Positions 24,707-35,716 of a stretch of DNA of 64,000 nucleotides are shown here, in pieces. Positions within the stretch are counted from its first letter, which is position 1. Every line of letters begins with the position of its first letter. Under the pieces are notes generated by a model that did no database searches, was not told the origin of the DNA, and saw only the letters and a program-made list of their open reading frames with translations. Source of the stretch: Bolinopsis microptera (lineage: Eukaryota; Ctenophora; Tentaculata; Lobata; Bolinopsidae). The position numbers were made by a program, and so were the translations under genes. The DNA lies in contig NC_087080.1 in assembly GCF_026151205.1 (NCBI RefSeq), forward strand, positions 3,949,096 to 4,013,095, read 5' to 3'.

Positions 24707-25720
24707 ATGAACTCAACGAACTCTTTAACTTCAGACTTCTCCTCACTCGGTCTAACGGTAAAGTCTGACGCAGAGCGGTACCCCTTGATATCATGGTGTC
24801 TGATCGCTGTACTGGGGAGTCTCACCGGGAACACCATCATCCTCCTCTCCACCATCAGATATAATGCCATCAGGCTGGACAAGATAAGCGTGCTCTTGAT
24901 CAACAACATAGCTGTCAGTGACATTGCAATGGCAGTGTTCGCAGTGCACCCCACTCTTGTGTCGCTGATATACAACCGGTGGCCGTACGGTGAGACCATG
25001 TGTTACATCCACCACTTCCTGCAGGTACCAACCTACCTATCTGCTGTCTACTTGATCTGTGCCCTGCACCTCAGCAAGCTCCACAACCTTCTCTACCCCT
25101 TCCAGTCAATAAGTCGGACCAGGAGATCTGCTTACTTGATCAGCGCCGTCGCCTGGCTCCTTTCCGCAGTCACGCCTCTGGTACAGATAGCCACGGACCG
25201 ACGTGACGTCACTTTCGACTACAGGATCTACAGGTGCAAGTACGGGTTTAGAGCCCCAGTTTGGCAGTGGTTGCTAGCTCCCATGTCCACAGTTGTCACC
25301 GTGCTTCCGAACATCATAGTTGTCGGGACAACTATAGCTCTGTTGGTGATTGTTAAGAAGGCTAAAGGAAGGACAAATAAGCAGGGCGCCATCACTGCCC
25401 TCTACATTGGGTTTGTTTATCTTCTGGCGAACTCTCCTGTAGCCTTCTACACTACCATCTACATGAACATTTCTCATCTGATGTCTCCTGGAGCAAGAGG
25501 TTTCTTCGACGTTAACGTTTATGGATTTGCTTATTTTGTGCTGTTTATTAATTGTTTCACGAACGGATTTGTTTATTATCGTTCGGTTAATAGTTTCAAG
25601 ATATTTGTCAAGCGGGTTGCTCTTGCTGGAGTTAGTCGAATGAGTTTTCGTCAAGTTGTGACACCATTTGTGAAAGGGGATATTCAACTCCAAACTCTAA
25701 ATAGGCCTACTAACATTTAA
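24707..25720 (+). CDS. rhodopsin-type 7TM receptor, divergent, intronless
   Basis: Single-exon 337-aa plasma-membrane receptor with seven hydrophobic segments. Rhodopsin-family landmarks: GN at 41-42 in TM1, NNIAVSD with Asp72 in TM2, WPYG and Cys99 before TM3 with Cys177 as likely disulfide partner in loop 2, and Trp150 in TM4. The N-terminus has one N-glycosylation site (NST). Two normally strict motifs are missing: the end of TM3 reads HLSKLH in place of DRY, and TM7 reads NCFTNGFVYY in place of NPxxY. The intracellular tail is short. The start is the first ATG, 9-12 residues before hydrophobic sequence could begin. The ligand is unknown. Alternatives are a peptide or amine receptor, or a lineage-specific orphan. 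Confidence 0.8.
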   Translation: MNSTNSLTSDFSSLGLTVKSDAERYPLISWCLIAVLGSLTGNTIILLSTIRYNAIRLDKISVLLINNIAVSDIAMAVFAVHPTLVSLIYNRWPYGETMCYIHHFLQVPTYLSAVYLICALHLSKLHNLLYPFQSISRTRRSAYLISAVAWLLSAVTPLVQIATDRRDVTFDYRIYRCKYGFRAPVWQWLLAPMSTVVTVLPNIIVVGTTIALLVIVKKAKGRTNKQGAITALYIGFVYLLANSPVAFYTTIYMNISHLMSPGARGFFDVNVYGFAYFVLFINCFTNGFVYYRSVNSFKIFVKRVALAGVSRMSFRQVVTPFVKGDIQLQTLNRPTNI

Positions 25721-26201
25721 AATCCAAAAGTATATACCCTGACATTACAATTTACATGTACTCTTGTTCTTGTTTAAACGATTTCTTTCTGTTATCAAGA
25801 TTCTTCCATTTCCGTTTTTATTCAAATGTTGAAACAGAAAATATCATCTTTAATTTTGTGAAATACGTTAAATTGGAACAAAATTTGATGTCGTCATTTT
25901 TTGTCTTCTCATAGAGTTTAGTTCTCTGTTAGTTCATTCACGGACAGTCTGTGTTTCATCCCCAGTTCACATTCTTTATGATCACCTACCACATGGCACC
26001 ACATCTCTACTTCTTAAAGCGATTTCATTGAAGTTTCGTGTGTTTCTTTGTTTGTTTATATAGAACAAGCCAACAAGGAGAATTAAGTCATCCTAGACCC
26101 GATCTCACACCATTCAACTGGTAAACCAAAGGCATTCTTTGTGTCATTCGAGAATCTATAAGTATCAATCTCTGTAGGTGAATTTCAGCTTGTTAGGAGT
26201 G
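25721..26201. other. intergenic
   Basis: AT-rich gap between the receptor and the transporter. No further gene seen; it must hold the receptor 3' UTR and the transporter promoter. Confidence 0.5.
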
Positions 26202-29200
26202 ATGGAAGGAGAAAGTGAAATGCAAAACGAGCCTAGTACTAGCACAGCCAGTAGTTTTCACAATTTGAGTAAACCGAAGCTGATATACGCCTTTACTGTC
26301 GTAACAGTGGTATTAGGTGAGCTTCACTTCCCTTTTCACAATTCTAACAAATTACTTACATTATATAATATAAAACCACTATTATTCGAGGTTAATATTC
26401 AATGTTTTTCAAAACAAGGAAATATTTTCAGCGCTGGGTTTCTGCCTGTACTCTCTACCGGCCCCGTTCCTACCCCTTTATCACGCGGGCAGGAACGTCT
26501 CTTCCGTCTGGGATGGAGTGATCCTTGGAGTTGTTCCTGTCGGGTAATATTCAGATTACTTGTGCTAGTCTGATTCAATGATTAACAAAATATCTCTGCC
26601 GTTTTCTGACAAAAGTGCTTAAAGACCACTCAAAAATCCGAGGTTTTTTAAGCACTTATGACACATTTTTGACAAGGGGGTTTCTGGGAGCCGGCGATTG
26701 ATTCTAATGGTTTCAGAATTCAGGGATAGTTCTTGACCAAAAAAAGAAATTTGGGTTAAAGAATCCAGAATTTCAAAAATGGTCTTTAAGCATTATATTT
26801 GTCAGAAATTTGGTCTCGCTCTCGGTTGCTTTATTCTTGATCTGATTTGATGTCAAGCTGAAGCCTAATTACATCACTTACTACAAATGGCTGTGAACTA
26901 AAGTTAATGTTTTAAGGTACCTGATATCGTGTACTAAGGTTAATGTTTTAAGGTACCTGATATCGAGTACTAAAGTTAATGTTTTAAGGTACCTGATATC
27001 GTGTACTAAAGTTAATGTTTTAAGGTACCTGATATCGTGTACTAAGGTTAATGTTTTAAGGTACCTGATATCGTGTACTAAAGTTAATGTTTTAAGGTAC
27101 CTGATATCGTGTACTAAAGTTAATGTTTTAAGGTACCTGATATCGTGAACTAAAGTTAATGTTTTAAGGTACCTGATATCGTGTACTAAAGTTAATGTTT
27201 TAAGGTACCTGATATCGTGTACTCTCACTGACCACCTGATGGAACATTTTACCTTTAAGCCAATATTGATGACTGGTTCTTTTGTACTGGGCTCAATCTT
27301 CATCATTAACAGGTTCGTAAGGGGTGATCATATGTACAAAAGCTCAACAAAAAATGTACAGCAACAACTCGTGTGAATTGGACTACCTAACTTATTACCC
27401 GAAATTTCAGTTTCTTCAACAGAATCGCAAATAACGCCATCTACATCGCCCTGTCCTGTTTATTCCGAGTATTCGCTGGTATCGCTACAGGGTTTATTGC
27501 CGTCACATCGTTTGGAGCACTTACGAAATTGGTTCCCACTCGAATAGCCACTGTTACGGCTTTGGCTGAAGCCGCCCTTAACGGGGCGCAAGCTTTTGGT
27601 CCATTCATGGGCAGCTTGCTGTTTGACTATGGGGGATACAGGTACTTATTGATGAATTCCCGTTATCAAGTAGCTGGCTGCTGAGGTCAAATAACGTGCA
27701 AGTATAATATCTACCTAGTATTTAATTAACCCGGGTGTATCCAATGGTGAAAAATAGTGAATGATTTTTATGGTGAATCTAGTTTCCAAATTGTAAAATT
27801 TCACCATTTTTCACCATTTTTTACCATTGGAAACCCCCATTAACCCTCCCTCACTTCCTCTCTTTTCCATAATCCTTCTAAATCTCTTTCTCCGCAGTAT
27901 AGCGTTCTGGTTACCGGGTCTGGTGGTGCTCTGTTGTGTACTCATAGAAATCACTATACCCCGGGTTAACACATTACCAGAAAAGTCTGACTTGAACGAC
28001 GCCTCGAAGGTGTGGGGTGACCCCTGGATATTGCTCGCAGCTTGGCACTGTGCCGCTTGTCAGGTTTTAAACTTATCCCACGCTTCGAACAAAAGGATAT
28101 ATTTTCTTCTGACATTACACAAGTTCTAACCGTTATCAGCCCGTGAATGACTATTAGTATGCCTAACTTGATCCAGCTCTCACACAGGTCCTGCTCTACT
28201 TCCACTTACCCACCCTGGCCCCGTTTGTAGAGAGATCTCTAGGAATGAGCGTTGTTTGGACGGGACTAGCTCTCCTTGTCAACACCAGCACCATTATCAT
28301 CAGCGCCCCACCCCTAGGTACGAACTCACACTTCCACGACCATGAACATTTTATACGGACATTCATTCGGGAAAAGTGTTAAAATCTTATTAAAATTTAG
28401 TCTAAGCTAATCTGATTATTTGTTTTAGGCTGGCTGATAGACAAATTTAACCCGTACTTCTTTGTGATGTTCTCCTCCGTTATCCTTCCCTTCCTCTACA
28501 TGTGTATTGGACCTATACCTTTATTTCACGTGAGTTGCTATCACCACCATAGCATAATTGATACCTCGACTAGGTAATAAGTTATCATGAACTCTACTCG
28601 ATGGAAAACGTTCAAATTATATGTTTTACCAATATTTCGACGTTCATAATCATTAATCATATGCTGTTCTCATGATAACCAACCTCAGTACCCCGTTATA
28701 ATATTAACAACATCATATTCCCACTAGCTTGCAACATCTAAACTACAAGTGATGCTAGTTCTGGCTCTGCTGGGGTTCTTTGTGCCCATGGGATGTACCC
28801 CAATACTGCTGATTATGTTTGACGTGTACAAGGTAACAATGTTAACATGTTAACGGTAACCATAAGGGAACCATAGTAACCATAAGGGAACCATAGTAAC
28901 CATAAGGGAACCATAGTAACCACAGTAACTGTTAACGGTAACCATAGGGATTAGGGAACCATAGTAACCATAGTAACTGTTAACGGTAACCATAAGGGAA
29001 CCATACTAACAACGTTACCATGTTAACAGCGTTTCAAATCATTTTCAAATTATTGATAACAGTTTATCTTGACATGATTGTAGTCAGATTTAATTGTTTC
29101 AATATTTAACTGAGACATTTTAGATGAGGAATGGAGGGAAGATGTCCATCTCAGCATCCAACACGATAATCTCTATTTACTGCTCATGTTTCCCTCTGGG

Positions 29201-29813
29201 AGGTTGCATTGGATCCTTCTCTGCAGGTACTTTACCTTTTAGTAGCACGTTAAGATAATACAAAATGCCAAAAATTCAGGTTTTTCAAATTGTGCTGCTT
29301 AAACGTTTCAGTCACCTTTTGTATAACTATTATCTAAATCAGTATTTGACACTTTCAGGGATTTTGTCACTATACATGCCATTCGAGTGGTCTACCGGAG
29401 GACTGGGTTTTCTCTTCATTGTGCAGGTAATTTATTAACATTCGTTCAAGGATTACAAAATCACCAAAACTGCAGATTCAGTTATCTTGGCAAGAGTGCC
29501 GCGGTAACCTCGGTTGAGTTCTTTCAAAATCGCCAAATTGCTTTATTTTATCCTAAAAAGTGCGCAACTGTTTAACGTTTAAACAGTATAATATTCTCTT
29601 ACAGTAACCATGGTAACTATCACATCTGTGCGATGGGAATAACATGGGTAATTGTAATTAGTATTTCATAAAAATAATAGTTTATCACCACAAGTAAATT
29701 TAACGATAAAATAAAATTCCTCGTTTCAGTCAGTCCTATCGTTCATCTACTGCTGGAAAGTCAGTGAACTGAAGAAATGCACCAATGGAGAACGCAAGCC
29801 TCTTCTTGAGTGA
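26202..29813 (+). CDS. MFS transporter, SLC18B1-like
   Basis: Predicted 12-TM transporter of the major facilitator superfamily; closest in layout to SLC18B1 (vesicular polyamine transporter), though substrate is not proven. Exons: 26202-26316, 26432-26543, 27205-27312, 27411-27641, 27898-28063, 28188-28317, 28429-28529, 28728-28832, 29124-29226, 29359-29426, 29730-29813. All junction phases agree; 440 aa, close to human SLC18B1 in length. Exon 4 holds the TM4-5 region, FRVFAGIATG ... ALAEAALNGAQAFGPFMGS; exon 7 starts with the GWLIDKF motif after TM8. The exon-3 start is the least sure: its acceptor lies in a 36-bp array offering several candidates, and 27205 is the shortest one that keeps frame. 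The stop lies inside the first unit of a 25-bp array. An ATG at 26202 is preferred over upstream GTG. Confidence 0.8.
26899..27222. repeat. 36-bp minisatellite carrying the exon-3 splice acceptor
   Basis: Nine near-identical 36-bp units; candidate acceptor G bases at 26916, 26952, 26988, 27024, 27060, 27096, 27132, 27168 and 27204. Each unit has a branch-point-like TACTAA (a few variants), a short T run, AAG, then the first 18 nt of exon 3. The last unit runs straight into unique exon sequence. Because 36 is a multiple of three, extra units would add 12 residues each; unit 7 carries an in-frame TGA, so only the last two acceptors leave the protein open. Confidence 0.9.
27740..27831. repeat. 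92-bp hairpin (MITE-like) in transporter intron 4
   Basis: TCCAATGGTGAAAAATAGTG at the left is matched inversely by CACCATTTTTTACCATTGGA at the right. Non-coding; ends similar in style to the ATGGCATAAAATGG hairpins elsewhere in the window. Confidence 0.7.
28838..29025. repeat. GGTAACCATAAGGGAACCATA tandem repeats, cut to short units
   Basis: Several copies of GTAACCATAAGGGAACCATA (20-21 bp) and of TGTTAACGGTAACC in the transporter intron after exon 8. The intron donor GTAACA itself begins the array. Confidence 0.75.
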
Positions 29814-30385
29814 TGATGACTTTCAGCTTCTTCAGTAATGATGACTGTCAGCTTCTTGAGAGATGATGACTGTCAGCTTCTTGAGAGATGATGACTGTCA
29901 GCTTCTTGAGTGATGATGACTGTCAGTTTCTCGAGTGATGATGACTGTCAGCTTCTTGAGAGATGATGACTGTCAGCTTCTTGAGTGATGATGACTGTCA
30001 GTTTCTCGAGTGATGATGACTGTCAGTTTCTCGAGTGATGATGACTGTCAGCTTCTCGAGTGATGATGACTGTCAGCTTCTTGAGAGATGATGACTGTCA
30101 GCTTCTTGAGAGATGATGACTGTCAGTTTCTTGAGAGATGATGACTGTCAGCTTCTTGAGTGATGATGACTGTCAGCTTCTTGAGAGATGATGACTGTCA
30201 GCTTCTTGAGAGATGATGACTGTCAGCTTCTTGAGTGATGATGACTGTCAGCTTCTCGAGTGATGATGACTGTCAGCTTCTTGAGAGATGATGACTGTCA
30301 GCTTCTCGAGTGATGATGACTGTCAGCTTCTTGAGAGATGATGACTGTCAGCTTCTCGAGTGATGATGACTGTCAGTTTCTTACT
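29796..30385. repeat. 25-bp minisatellite containing the transporter stop codon
   Basis: About 23 copies of a 25-bp unit, CTTCTTGAG(T/A)GATGATGACTGTCAG. The first unit is the end of the last coding exon: its CTTCTTGAGTGA encodes Leu-Leu-Glu-stop. Many units have AGA where the first has TGA, followed at once by TGA, so readthrough would add one residue. A lone unit recurs at about 30453-30480. Confidence 0.9.
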
Positions 30386-30678
30386 GGGCGGCGCTCAGCC
30401 TGTCATTCCGCCTTATGAACATAAATATAATAGCCTGGGGTCCCCAGGTAATCAGCTTCTCGAGTGATGATGACTGTCAGCTCGCAGTTTAACATAGTGT
30501 ACAACAATCGGGGTTGTGTATTTATGTCAATCCGAATTGCTTTCTATTTTATTTTATAGGACTTTTATATATTACGGACTAAGGATGAACTAGCTAATTA
30601 GGAATCTTAAATCAGAGATTTCCATGTTTCAAGGAATAATTTATTTTTATTCCATTGTTTTAATGGAATTATGACCTA

Positions 30679-30753
30679 AAATGGCATAAAATAGCATAAA
30701 TTGTCACGAAAAAAATGTGAACACCTTTGAGAAATTGACATTTTATGCCATTT
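30679..30753. repeat. ATGGCATAAAAT hairpin remnant
   Basis: AATGGCATAAAATAGCAT at the left and its inverse ATTTTATGCCATTT at the right, about 75 bp. It shares its stem with the hairpins at the ends of the 20578-22033 element. Confidence 0.6.
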
Positions 30754-31034
30754 AAGCCAAGGATTTGCTGTCATAGATACAGCAGTTATAAAATATTATG
30801 GCTTTATGAGCGTTATTTTACCAATTATCTCCTGTCATTTTGATATCAAATATTTCATTATTTCCGTACAACTATGCAAGTGTTATAATTTGAGTGCTAG
30901 AACATGCAAAATTTTTTAAAAAATCAAAAATCAGTGACGGGCATGGGCATTGTTACAGTAGTGATACCATTGTGACGCAGTAGTGACAGTAACTAATAAT
31001 ATAAGAAAAAATGTCTTACCTCATGAATTCCTAG

Positions 31035-31530
31035 TTTCCATTATTAGTGAATAGTGATGAAGTACTGTCCTCTTCTCTCTTTACAAACTGAGTCGGACTA
31101 AGCTCGTCCTGCTCATTTTCTTATCTCTACCATTTACTTTAAGCACTTTACCAAGCAGTACACCCTGTACTGTATGTTCCACTTTACCAAGCAGTACATC
31201 CTGTACTGTATGTTCCACTTTACCAAGCAGTACATCCTGTACTGTATGTTCCAACCCAACTTCAAAGTTCCTTTGTCATACCGAATTGCGTTTTCTGGCT
31301 AAAATGTATGAATTTATTAATAATTAGAACAATATGTAAAGAATACTTCTCCCAATAAATGTAACACATAATACATATCAAGTGCATATTATTAACAAGA
31401 AGAAAGACAAACAGTGTCACTCTGCAAAACGCAAATTCCATCGAATCATGATTTTCCGAAATTGCAATGATACAACAGTTTATCAAAGCAACAAATTATA
31501 CACAATATTATTATATTATACACAATGGCT
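31035..31530 (-). pseudogene. POLR1B partial pseudogene
   Basis: Degenerate copy of the POLR1B 5' part in minus orientation. At about 31143-31268 it matches the exon-2 segment (NF.VGLEHTVQDVLL ...), and at about 31040-31110 the exon-4 segment (LSPTQFVKREED, parent [12 protein letters not shown]). Exon 3 and the intervening introns are missing, frames are broken and stops occur. Sequence at 31290-31530 matches the parent from its first-exon acceptor to its 5' flank (for example GTTTATCAAAGCAACA, parent near 18542). It contains a 36-bp unit repeated three times at 31145-31252. Retained flank argues against simple retrocopying; partial genomic duplication is more likely. Confidence 0.7.
31145..31252. 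repeat. 36-bp triplication inside POLR1B pseudogene
   Basis: Three units beginning at 31145, 31181 and 31217, nearly identical; the parent gene has one copy. Read on the minus strand, each unit keeps the reading frame of the parent exon (EHTVQDVLLGKV). Confidence 0.85.
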
Positions 31531-32285
31531 ATGATATAGTACAAATCTGAGAATATAAGTCTCTGCCCCCCTCGAATTTACCAGAAATATTTTCCCTTAA
31601 TCCTGTGATAATTTTCACATTATTTATCATCGATCTAAGCGCTCGAGATCTCCTTCTGCCTTAAATTGTAAGATTTATAACTGTCAAAGCTTTGGTCTTA
31701 AAATTAAGCATGTACCAGCCATGAATTGAGTGCAACGACTTTACGAGCTTAAGGTAAGACAATGAAAATCAACAAGAAATAAAAGAAAAGTAAACCCTGA
31801 TTCAAATTTCCACAAGAAATAAACCTTCAAATTACACGTTCCAGTAACCAAACTTTACAGTACTCCCTCTAAGACAATTAATATACATTAAAGATTTACA
31901 AAATCAGTCCTCTTGATATATATAAATTCGTTGCAAAGAAGAAATTAAATGGTAAAATTCAAAATCAAATATAAGCAAAGTATGTTAATTGCAGTAGATA
32001 TGCTTATTTAATCGTCCATAAATCAATGGCAGGCTGAAGCTGGACCATCTATCCGACACCACCCAACAGTAACAGCTAATCAGCGATTAAAATCTATAAC
32101 TTCAAGTTATCGAACTTTTGGACTGACAGTGACATAAAATTATTAACTAGCGTATTTTCGCGTTGGATCGCGAGCGCTTGTGTTCTTACTCTCGTAAGAA
32201 TGTAGTAAGTGACAGGTCAGTCTTTAAGACTGTACACTAGAAAACCCCGGATAATTTCACACCTAAAACAAAGAACTCCTGGATG
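31531..32285. other. intergenic, no gene
   Basis: AT-rich. The first part (to about 31640) is distantly like POLR1B 5' flank at 19597-19700. Otherwise it should hold the Rab 3' UTR on the minus strand; no other feature is recognised. Confidence 0.4.
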
Positions 32286-35200
32286 TTATGTGTAACTGCA
32301 GCAGGCAGAACGTTCTTCAACAACGGGCGGTGCACTGAAAGTAATATTGCCAGGTTAAATCTGATGTAGATACCAATCTGGATTATTGAAATTAAAACCT
32401 TAATAACCTGGTGTATGAAGTATTGCTGCGTTGTGTAAGGATGATGGCTCATGGCAGCATAAACAGATAAAACTAAAATATTATAATATGTATACCTTAC
32501 AAGACATTTTTGTGGCGGACCAATGTGCGACGACCGAAATTTTGGCGGTCCGAAAATATGGCGAAATTGAACAAAAACCGTCACATTTCGGACGTCACAG
32601 AAAATAAGGGTATTTTTCATCATTTTGTTTTCTGACACAAAGGAAATTCAAAATTTTCTAAAAATCGGTAAAATCATGTTGAAACAAAATGAAACTTATA
32701 AATCGATTTCTTCATCTTCCTCTAAGGCCAAGGGGTCCGGCTCGAATCTTTCAGTTTCACTTATTGAGTTTGGTATTTGGTATTAAATTGTTTATCTTGA
32801 CTTAGTCTATAAGACGTTTATGTTAGCACATAAATGTAATTTATTGTAAATTTAAAACGTATAACTTGACATTAAATTCATCATGGAATATTGTGTTTAT
32901 TTGTCCCACCATCATATCACTAACTTTTCAAGAACAAAATGAATCGATGAAGCCACAATTATTGGAATAAGCTAAAAATAATGCGACGGATTCTATTACG
33001 ACGACCGAAATTTTGGCGGTCCGAAAATATGGCGAAATTTCGGGAAAACCGTCGCATTTCGTACGTTATAAAAATGTCTTGTAAGGTACCTCAGTTTAGC
33101 AACTTCTGGAATGGGCGATTGTCTCTTATTTTTCTTATAATTTTCATAGATTGCTTTCGTTAGCTCCTCGAACACCTGAACATAATATGTTATATAAAAT
33201 AAGATTTGATAAAAATGTATATCAGTACTCAGTACTCACGATACCGATAAAAAGGGGGTATATTTTTGGGAAACAGTATTCAGCAGGGCTCGAAAGAAAA
33301 AAAAGGCATAAAATCAACTGTTCTTATCATATTTTTTACCGACACTTCAAATTTTGCACTTCAGGGATAAGTCGAGTGTCGACCACGTTCGGCCGGGTGC
33401 TCGTTTATTTCCAAAATTTTCGCGCTCGGATCGCGTGCGATTTGCGCTGCCTTCAATGCAAATTATTTAACGCGCGCTACATAAAGTACAAAATCAAATT
33501 GAAGCATTTGAGGCCAGATCAGGGGTTTTCTTACCACTGGCGAAATTTACAAGTTGCACAAGAGTGAAGAGTGGGCCATTAAAATACCAGGATTTACAAG
33601 AGTACATTACAGAAATTTTAGGCTGTATTTAAAGAACATTGCGCGGTCAGGGTCCATTGCAAACTGCATTTTCCATAGCAATTGGTACCGGAAATGTTTT
33701 GTCATGTTTTATATCGAATTAGTACAACCCGGGTGCCGGATTTAAGGTGATGCCGTGCTTTTTAAAAGTTACTACCACAGTATACTGAAGTCTACCTCCA
33801 ATTCCTACCACTTTGAGAAACGCCTGCTTGTCCAGACTGCACAGATACTTGCTTACACAAACAAAAACAGACAGCCTGCAAACAAAAACACACTCACATT
33901 ATTAACATTTTCACCGGTCTTAGCACTGGTTTCAAAGAAGGTGATGTTGTAATTAGCTGCCAACTCAGCTCCTTTTTCGTGAGAAACAACTCTTTTGTAC
34001 TGCTTATCTGCCTTGTTTCCGACCTACCAAGAAATTGGTAAAATTAACGTGTCTACAATTGATTCTAATCAATAATAATTGATAAATTGGTATAACTGGT
34101 GCTTAATCGAATGGCTTCTCTACGAAAAATTCTAGTTGTAAACGAAAGTGACAGAAAGGATGCAAAATTCTTGACAAGACTTGTATTGTTATAATAAAAA
34201 CTTACCAAAAATATTTCTACGTCTGCGGGGGCACTTTTCCTAACGTTGTCCACCCATCCACTAACCCTTTCGAAACTACGAATGTGGGTAATATCGTAAA
34301 CTAATACTAACCCATTGGCATCTCGGAAATACCAGCTCGCCATGGAATGGAACCTGAGAGGAGTGGTCTCAAATTAAAACAATCACAATTGAAATAAATC
34401 AGAACGAACCTGACCCAATCTAATTTCAGCCTGAATGTATCCCTTGTCTCCTTTGTCTCCCTTGTCCCCCTTGTATCCTTTGTCTCCCTTGTCCCCCTTT
34501 ACTAACCTCTCCTGACCAGCTGTATCCCATATCTGTAACCGGACCTTCTTCTGATCCACTTCAACGGTTCTGAAACTCTGCATGTTACATTTAGAATGTT
34601 ACCAAGTCTTATCGTAGCTTTTCAGATGTTTTTTAATGCGCTATTCAACTTAAAGTTTTTATAAGTCTCAATAATATTGCTTTCTTATTTTGGTTTGATA
34701 TGTATGTGGTGTCTTTAGGGATAACCTTGGACTGTATCCAGATATATGACACATACCTATCATTCTTAGCTGATATTCAAATCAATATGAATCATTATGT
34801 TACTTTATGTGAGTAGCGCACATTGCTATTATTATACACACTGTTCGTTGTATTAAAGGTGAGTCACTAACTTTTAAAGGATTGTGATCATATTCGAGCT
34901 TAAAATACATTTAACCAGTTAAAAGAAAAGAGAGGCTGGACCTAGATGGCCCACGTGAGGATAGCATGAGAATGCTCTGCCTGCCTCTGGGGTATGGCAA
35001 CCCTGAATGAGGTTGCTGGGGTATCTATGTAGAGATGATGCAGATGAAGTGGTACAACCAGTTATTTAAGAGCACAGAGTATAAAAGCCTTATGATTTTG
35101 TAACTGGATACTGTAACAATATGATCAAGGACGATCATTGATCATACGAGCTCCGCAGGTCTGGATTAAGATATCAGTAAATTAGGCGGAGGTCTAAATG

Positions 35201-35649
35201 TTGTCATGCAGTAACATTGAATATTTTACTCGAAAGGTTTCACAGAACTAATTTACGCTTTTGATTTGGAGCCAAAAATCAAACTGGAATAATTCTTACG
35301 TAGTTAATGAGATTAATAATATGAATAGTTAATGAGATTAAGAATATGCAAATTAGGCTGCCGGGCAGCTTCACCCAATCTAAACTGTTCCTAGACAATC
35401 CTAGCTTGGAAAAAACAATTATAAACTCAATAAGTTTACCTAGTTAACTTTGAAACAACTACTTCACCTAACATTCACTATTAGAGTTATAAAGACTTAC
35501 TTGCACTTAAAGTCAATCCCGACTGTACTGAGCAAGCTCTCCCCAAAGGTGCTCTCCACGTACTGCAACAGTAAACTTGTTTTCCCAACCCCACTTTCAC
35601 CAACAGTCAGGATCTTAAACGACAGGTCAAACTTTTCATCCCCTCTCAT
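32286..35649 (-). CDS. Rab-family small GTPase
   Basis: Membrane-traffic GTPase, 206 aa. Exons in coding order: 35649-35501, 34569-34507, 34353-34206, 34023-33898, 33175-33090, 32334-32286; phases all agree. Motifs: P-loop GESGVGKT (17-24), switch I end [15 protein letters not shown] (64-71), VYDIT, NKAD (123-126) and ETSAK (151-155). The C-terminus is CCSYT, a double-cysteine geranylgeranylation signal. The IDFK box supports Rab over Rho or Arf. The subfamily is unclear: [20 protein letters not shown] after the G3 box differs from the RSIT..YYRGA of Rab1/8/10. The last intron is mostly a 592-bp transposon. The long GDKGYKGDK open frame near 34440-34505 is intronic repeat, not protein. Confidence 0.9.
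32495..33086. mobile_element. 592-bp MITE, TA target, in last Rab intron
   Basis: Ends are exact inverted repeats CCTTACAAGACATTTTT (17 bp), flanked by TA on both sides (32493-32494 and 33087-33088), as for Tc1/mariner-type elements. Two internal direct copies of CGACGACCGAAATTTTGGCG continue for about 80 bp at 32529-32600 and 32999-33060. It encodes no transposase. One end touches the Rab exon-5 donor: on the minus strand the intron begins GTA, whose TA is the target duplication. Confidence 0.85.
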
Positions 35650-35716
35650 TGCTAGGGGAAAGTAGAATCGAATTTATCAATGATATCACAGTGAAATTGT
35701 TTATTAACGCGAAGGA

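Noticed and set aside
26881-27306. 141-codon minus-strand frame with 12-residue repeats
   Set aside because: The 36-bp array is open on both strands. The plus strand explains it through the transporter exon-3 border.
29796-30385. CRISPR-like array
   Set aside because: Units are head-to-tail 25-mers without unique spacers, in an animal genome with spliced genes. The same reasoning applies to the arrays at 26899 and 60240.
34383-34583. Collagen-like [12 protein letters not shown] protein
   Set aside because: The repeat begins after the Rab exon-2 donor at 34507 and is intronic. Joining exon 3 restores the Rab sequence without it.
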